Positions 35,490 through 38,793 of a stretch of 38,793 bases of DNA are shown piece after piece. The position numbers were made by a program, and so were the translations under genes. Origin of the DNA: Mycobacterium sp. 852002-51961_SCH5331710 (lineage in GTDB: Bacteria > Actinomycetota > Actinomycetes > Mycobacteriales > Mycobacteriaceae). The first letter of the stretch is position 1; every line of letters begins with the position of its first letter. The notes below the pieces were generated by a model that was given only the letters and a program-made list of their open reading frames with translations, searched no databases and was not told where the DNA came from. The DNA lies in the NCBI RefSeq assembly GCF_001665535.1, contig NZ_LZSQ01000025.1, positions 1 to 38,793 of the forward strand, read 5' to 3'.

Positions 35490-36791
35490 ATGACCGAGGA
35501 CCTCACCGAGGACATGACCAGGGTCGACTTCTTCCGGGACGGGCGCCTGACCGCCGACCCGTACCCGTTCTACGAGGCGCTGCGCAACAAGTGCCCGGTG
35601 ACCCGCGAGGACCACTACGGCGTCACGATGGTGACCGGTTGGCAGGAGGCTGTCGACGTCTACAACGACGCCGAGACGTTCTCCTCGTGCATCTCGGTGA
35701 CCGGCCCGTTCCCGGGCTTCCCCGTGCCGCTGGAAGGCGACGACGTCACCGAGATCATCAAGGAGCATCGCGACGAGATCCCGTTCAGCGATCAGCTGCC
35801 GACGCTCGACCCGCCGACGCACACCAACCACCGGGCCCTGCTGATGCGGCTGATCACGCCGAAGCGCCTCAAGGAGAACGAGGACGCGATGTGGCAGCTC
35901 GCCGACGACATCCTCGACGACTTCCTCGCGCCGGGACAGGGCGAGTTCATCGCCGGCTTCGCCGCGCCGTTCACGCTGCGGGTGATCGCCGACCTGCTCG
36001 GCGTCCCCGAGGAGGACCGCCCGGAGCTGCTCGAGCGGCTCGCCCGCGGCACGCACGGCAGCGGTCTGGGCAATGCCGACAAGACGTTGGCCAAGACGCC
36101 GCTGGAGTACCTCTACGACGTGTTCGCCGAGTACGTCGAGGACCGCAGGCGTGAGCCGCGCGACGACGTGTTGACCGGGCTGGCCACCGCGTCGTTCCCG
36201 GACGGCACGACACCCGAGGTGGGTGACGTCGTGCGAGTGGCCACCAATGTCTTCTCGGCCGGCCAGGAGACCACGGTGCGCCTGCTGTCGACCGCGCTGA
36301 AGGTGCTCGGCGACCGACCGGACATTCAGCGCCAGCTGCGCAACGATCGCAGCCTGCTCCCGAACTTCATCGAGGAGTGCCTGCGCATCGAGAGCCCGGT
36401 CAAGGGTGACTTCCGGCTGTCGCGGGTGCCCACGACCGTCGGCGACCAACAGGTCGGCGCCGGATGCACGTTGATGGTGATCAACGGTGCCGCGAACCGC
36501 GATCCGCGTCGGTTCGAGGATCCGGACACGTTCGACCCCGAGCGCAAGAATGCCCGTCAGCATCTGGCGTTCGGGCGCGGTATCCACAGCTGCCCGGGAG
36601 CGCCGTTGGCGCGGGCGGAGACACGCGTCGGGCTGGAGCGACTGTTGGACCGCACCACCGACATTCGCATCAGCGAGGCCCAGCACGGTCCGCCGGGGGA
36701 GCGTCGCTACAACTACATCCCGACCTACATCCTGCGCGGGTTGACCGAGCTTCATCTGGAGTTCGACGTCGTCTCCGGTGATGCCCGATGA
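35490..36791 (+). CDS. Cytochrome P450
   Basis: 433 residues. AGQET is at 257-261, ExxR is Glu296-Arg299, and the heme ligand is Cys368 in FGRGIHSCPG. GGAGGG precedes the ATG. Similarity to the P450 at 9274 is clear across the second half and the TGPFPGFPVP segment. The stop overlaps the start of a ferredoxin gene by 4 bp (ATGA), so its electron donor is encoded in the same operon. Substrate unknown; the context suggests a cyclic or branched lipid. Confidence 0.95.
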   Translation: MTEDLTEDMTRVDFFRDGRLTADPYPFYEALRNKCPVTREDHYGVTMVTGWQEAVDVYNDAETFSSCISVTGPFPGFPVPLEGDDVTEIIKEHRDEIPFSDQLPTLDPPTHTNHRALLMRLITPKRLKENEDAMWQLADDILDDFLAPGQGEFIAGFAAPFTLRVIADLLGVPEEDRPELLERLARGTHGSGLGNADKTLAKTPLEYLYDVFAEYVEDRRREPRDDVLTGLATASFPDGTTPEVGDVVRVATNVFSAGQETTVRLLSTALKVLGDRPDIQRQLRNDRSLLPNFIEECLRIESPVKGDFRLSRVPTTVGDQQVGAGCTLMVINGAANRDPRRFEDPDTFDPERKNARQHLAFGRGIHSCPGAPLARAETRVGLERLLDRTTDIRISEAQHGPPGERRYNYIPTYILRGLTELHLEFDVVSGDAR

Positions 36792-36979
36792 AGGTCACCG
36801 TCGACGAAGACCGCTGTGCCGGGCACGGGATGTGTCTGACGTTGTGCCCTGAGGTGTTCGAGCTCAACGACGACGGCTGGGCGGTCGCGAACCCCGAAGA
36901 GGTGCCCGCCGAACTGGAATCGGCGGCGCGCGACGCGATCGCTAACTGCCCCGAGCGCGCAATTCGCGAAATCGACTGA
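36788..36979 (+). CDS. P450-associated ferredoxin, [3Fe-4S]-type
   Basis: 63 residues. The cluster motif reads Cys10-x2-His13-x2-Cys16-x3-Cys20-Pro with Cys54-Pro near the C-terminus. A His stands where a [4Fe-4S] ferredoxin has its second Cys, as in other mycobacterial P450-linked ferredoxins. It overlaps the P450 by 4 bp and is the natural electron carrier for it, and perhaps for the P450 at 9274, which lacks its own. Confidence 0.94.
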   Translation: MKVTVDEDRCAGHGMCLTLCPEVFELNDDGWAVANPEEVPAELESAARDAIANCPERAIREID

Positions 36980-36996
36980 CAAAGAAGGAGACTCGA

Positions 36997-37284
36997 ATGG
37001 CGAAGGCGTACATCCTCATCACCGAGGACGTCAAGGATCCCGAGGGGATGGCGGAGTACGGCAAGGTGGCCAGCCAGACGATGGCCAGCGCGAACCTGCT
37101 GGCGTTCGACCAGAAGGCCGAGGTGATCGAGGGCACGTGGCACGGCACGCAGACCGTGCTGCTCGAGTTCGAGTCCGAAGAGGCGGCCAAGGCGTGGTAC
37201 TACTCCGACGAGTACCAGGCCGCCGCGAAGCTGCGTCAGGCCGCCGCCGACTGCAACGGCGTCATCCTGCACGGCCTGGGCTAA
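36997..37284 (+). CDS. DUF1330 family protein
   Basis: 95 residues with the small ferredoxin-like barrel fold of DUF1330: MAKAYILITEDVKDPEGMAE start, VIEGTWHGTQTVLLEFES and KAWYYSDEYQAAAKLRQAA. AGGAG precedes the ATG. It lies 17 bp after the ferredoxin, so it belongs to the CYP operon. Function in this family is unknown; a role as a small accessory or detoxifying protein is only a guess. A REP-like hairpin follows 11 bp downstream. Confidence 0.9.
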   Translation: MAKAYILITEDVKDPEGMAEYGKVASQTMASANLLAFDQKAEVIEGTWHGTQTVLLEFESEEAAKAWYYSDEYQAAAKLRQAAADCNGVILHGLG

Positions 37285-37295
37285 ACCCCTCTTCC

Positions 37296-37357
37296 GCGAG
37301 CAGACGTAAACCTGTCCCTTTTTCGCGAAATTTGAGCAGTTTCACGTCTGCTCACGC
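37296..37357. repeat. REP-like hairpin, copy B (between convergent genes)
   Basis: GCGAGCAGACGT (37296-37307) pairs with ACGTCTGCTC (37344-37353), after which one extra A interrupts the arm before CGC. The middle shares AAACCTG..CCTTTTTCGC.AATTTgAGCAG with copy A. It starts 11 bp after the DUF1330 stop, and its right arm covers the stop of the DUF559-type gene. Confidence 0.85.
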
Positions 37358-38230
37358 GACTGAGCGACTGCGGTCCAGCAGGGCGGCGACCCGCTGCGCG
37401 AGTTCTGACGGTCGGTGAAGGTCGTCGATGACGATCGGGATGGTTGTCCAACCGCATTCCTGCAATCGCGCGACCTTCATCCGGTCGTGCTTGAGCGCTT
37501 CCGGCGTCGCATGCCACTGCATGCTTTCGTACTCGGCGGCGACTTTGTCGGTCGGCCAGGCGAAGTCGACGCGCCAGAGTCGCCCGCTCTTGTCGACGAT
37601 CTCGTACTGCAGCTCCGGTCGAGGCAGGCCGGCGTCGATGAAGACGAGCCGCGTTTCACTCTCCAGCGGTGACTCCGCTCGTGCGTCGACATAATCGTAG
37701 ACGTCTCGGACCTTGACGATTCCGCGTCGACCTCGCTGTTCGGCAATTGCCGCGTGGAGTTCGGCGCGCGTGCAACATTCGGTGTGTAGCGCGGAATCGA
37801 GAACTGCCAGCGCACGGGGGCGCCGAACGGTTCGGGCTAGCTCGACTGCCGTCCAGGCCGGGGCAGTGGCTAGTCGTCCGTGTATGCGCTTGAGCGGAGC
37901 GCCGATTCGCTGATGGACCGCCAGCGCCTCTGAGGGCCGCATCCGCACACCGGGATCGAGGATGTGGATGCGACTGTCGTTCTCGGTGTTGAAGCCGTAA
38001 AGCTCAGCGGCGGTGTGCAGGCACGCGACGATTCTCTCACCGGAGATGACGTCGAGGGCCGCGAGGCGGTCGAGTGTCGTCGGCGGATGTTGGGCGTACA
38101 CGCCGTGCCAGACGCGGATCACCCTTCCGTCTCTGACGCGTCTGGCGAGCGTGCGGTACGACATCACGTCGAGCAGTTGGCGGGTCGTCGCCAAACCGTC
38201 ATTCGCGGCGAACACATCGTCCAAGCGCAC
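37352..38230 (-). CDS. AbiEi-like N-terminal domain plus DUF559 (PD-(D/E)XK-like) protein
   Basis: 292 residues. The N-terminal ~90 residues resemble the winged-helix AbiEi antitoxin-like domain common in actinobacteria (GLATTRQLLDVMSYRTLARR and VWHGVYAQ). The C-terminal part has the DUF559 endonuclease-like core, with Glu in SPLESETRLVF, Asp in WRVDFAWP and Glu in AAEYESMQWH, consistent with a Vsr/PD-(D/E)XK fold. GTG start at 38230 without a strong ribosome site. Such genes are frequent and strain-variable in mycobacteria; a defence role is speculative. The last codons overlap copy B of the hairpin. Confidence 0.82.
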   Translation of the reverse strand: MRLDDVFAANDGLATTRQLLDVMSYRTLARRVRDGRVIRVWHGVYAQHPPTTLDRLAALDVISGERIVACLHTAAELYGFNTENDSRIHILDPGVRMRPSEALAVHQRIGAPLKRIHGRLATAPAWTAVELARTVRRPRALAVLDSALHTECCTRAELHAAIAEQRGRRGIVKVRDVYDYVDARAESPLESETRLVFIDAGLPRPELQYEIVDKSGRLWRVDFAWPTDKVAAEYESMQWHATPEALKHDRMKVARLQECGWTTIPIVIDDLHRPSELAQRVAALLDRSRSVA

Positions 38231-38296
38231 CAGTCGATCATCGAACGGCTCGCGGGGTCAGAGCGACGTTAGTGCGTACGCCTGTGGATAACTTCA

Positions 38297-38338
38297 TTCG
38301 CGAGCAGACGTGAACCTGCCGCTTTTCCGCGGCGATTT
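38297..38338. repeat. REP-like hairpin, copy C, left half only
   Basis: TTCGCGAGCAGACGTGAACC at 38297-38316 and the following TGCCGCTTTTCCGCGG match copies A and B. The match stops after ATTT at 38338, at the loop, and the right arm is missing. IS30-like sequence follows directly, so insertion into the loop is the simplest explanation. Confidence 0.8.
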
Positions 38339-38716
38339 CTAGTGCTTGATGCAACAGCCTCTAGTTGAGGGGTTGTATGAGAGTTCCGCGGTATCCGTTT
38401 GTGGGTCGTCGGTTCTGGGCGTTGATCGCCGAAGGGGTTTCGCCTTTTGCCGCCGGGGAAGCGGTGGGCGTGTCGAAGCACACTGCGTGGGGGTGGTTTG
38501 CTGACGCTGGTGGTGTGAAGCCACGATTCAGTGATGTGTCCGCTAGCCGAGCGCGACCCCGTTTGACGCTTGAAGAGCGTGAGGAGATTCAAGACGGGGT
38601 GGCTCGTCAGGAGTCGATTCGTTTCATCGCACGTCGGCTGGGCCGCCATCCCAGCACGGTGATGCGTGAGATTGAGCGCAATGCCAGTGTCGGTGGTGGT
38701 CGGTATCGGGCGCGGC
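38339..38716 (+). mobile_element. IS30-family insertion sequence, left part, interrupted
   Basis: The element starts about where hairpin copy C breaks off (CTAGTGCTTGATGCAACAGC, 38339-38358, is the likely terminal region) and contains the start of an IS30-type transposase. The transposase frame loses similarity at about 38716, where an unrelated insertion-like end begins. The right end is outside the window. Boundaries are approximate. Confidence 0.65.
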
Positions 38717-38739
38717 TGTCAACGCCGGTTGAAATTTGA
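38377..38739 (+). pseudogene. IS30-family transposase, truncated N-terminus
   Basis: From the ATG at 38377 (GAGGGG just upstream) about 113 residues of a normally ~350-400-residue protein remain. Two helix-turn-helix parts are visible: an N-terminal one (FWALIAEGVSPFAAGEAVGV, then SKHTAWGWF) and the IS30 one (LTLEEREEIQDGVARQES, then FIARRLGRHPSTVMREIERN) ending in YRA. The DDE catalytic domain is missing: after YRAR the frame enters foreign sequence and stops at 38739. The gene is non-functional as seen in this window. Confidence 0.8.
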
Positions 38740-38793
38740 CCCCTTCTCAACGGTTGAAAATTGACCCCCTTGGTGTTCATTCTTCAGTGGTCG
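38717..38793. mobile_element. Probable IS21-like element end (partial)
   Basis: The sequence starts near TGTCAACGCCGG. CGGTTGAAATTTGACCCCTT (38726-38745) recurs as CGGTTGAAAATTGACCCCCTT (38751-38771). Repeated short motifs inside the terminus are typical of IS21-family ends. No coding part is within the window, so the family call is tentative. Confidence 0.5.

Noticed and set aside
37352..38230. Complete toxin-antitoxin system (AbiE)
   Set aside because: No AbiEii nucleotidyltransferase gene is adjacent, and the protein is a fusion with a DUF559 domain.

Overview
The window is high-GC actinobacterial DNA, most likely from a fast-growing environmental mycobacterium (Mycolicibacterium/Mycobacterium type). 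The support is the density of FadE-type acyl-CoA dehydrogenases (four), predicted F420-dependent luciferase-like oxidoreductases (two), a mycofactocin-type SDR, two CYPs (one with a small His-variant ferredoxin), many TetR genes, frequent GTG starts with 4-bp GTGA/ATGA overlaps, and several promoters that look leaderless. I saw no rRNA, tRNA or CRISPR. No gap between genes exceeds about 190 bp.

Layout. (1) 1-153: tail of an unrecognised gene. (2) 282-6625, plus strand: a tightly packed beta-oxidation-like operon (acyl-CoA dehydrogenase, SDR, CaiB-type CoA-transferase, crotonase, thiolase, acyl-CoA dehydrogenase). (3) 6641-10554: a minus-strand SDR/LLM pair, a TetR gene and a divergent CYP; both promoter regions carry a near-identical TGATCGATCGATCA palindrome. 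(4) 10705-11822: a TetR gene with a small unknown partner. (5) 11830-15680: an APH-like kinase and acyl-CoA dehydrogenase operon, a TetR gene and a divergent SDR. (6) 15700-18485: a VOC-like fragment, a second LLM enzyme, an unknown protein and an NAD-dependent epimerase, divergent from acyl-CoA dehydrogenase 18542-19720. (7) 19809-24936: a VWA protein, a MoxR/NorQ AAA ATPase and an AveC-like membrane protein in one operon, with a divergent TetR gene and a second membrane protein. (8) 24941-35365: an aldehyde dehydrogenase, two paralogous cassettes of Rieske oxygenase plus ~110-aa partner, an amidohydrolase-like protein, a MarR regulator, a DapB-fold dehydrogenase, a KshB-like reductase, an SDR and a TauD-type dioxygenase. 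(9) 35490-37284: CYP, ferredoxin and DUF1330 operon. (10) 37352 to the end: a DUF559-type protein and an IS30-like element cut by what looks like an IS21-like end.

How it fits together. Regions 5-9 look like a catabolic island for a hydrophobic, probably cyclic (steroid- or terpenoid-like) substrate. Two Rieske oxygenases served by one KshB-type reductase, two P450s and a 2-oxoglutarate dioxygenase would oxygenate it. Aldehyde dehydrogenase, SDRs and F420/mycofactocin enzymes would oxidise the products, and the acyl-CoA dehydrogenases, crotonase, thiolase and CoA-transferase would degrade the acyl chains. The substrate is inference; nothing in the sequence names it. A palindrome with core AAGTACTTGATA recurs at three divergent promoters 8-13 kb apart and may define a shared regulon. 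Three copies of a REP-like hairpin (GCGAGCAGACG...) lie at 3' ends of genes, and the third is cut by the IS30-like element.
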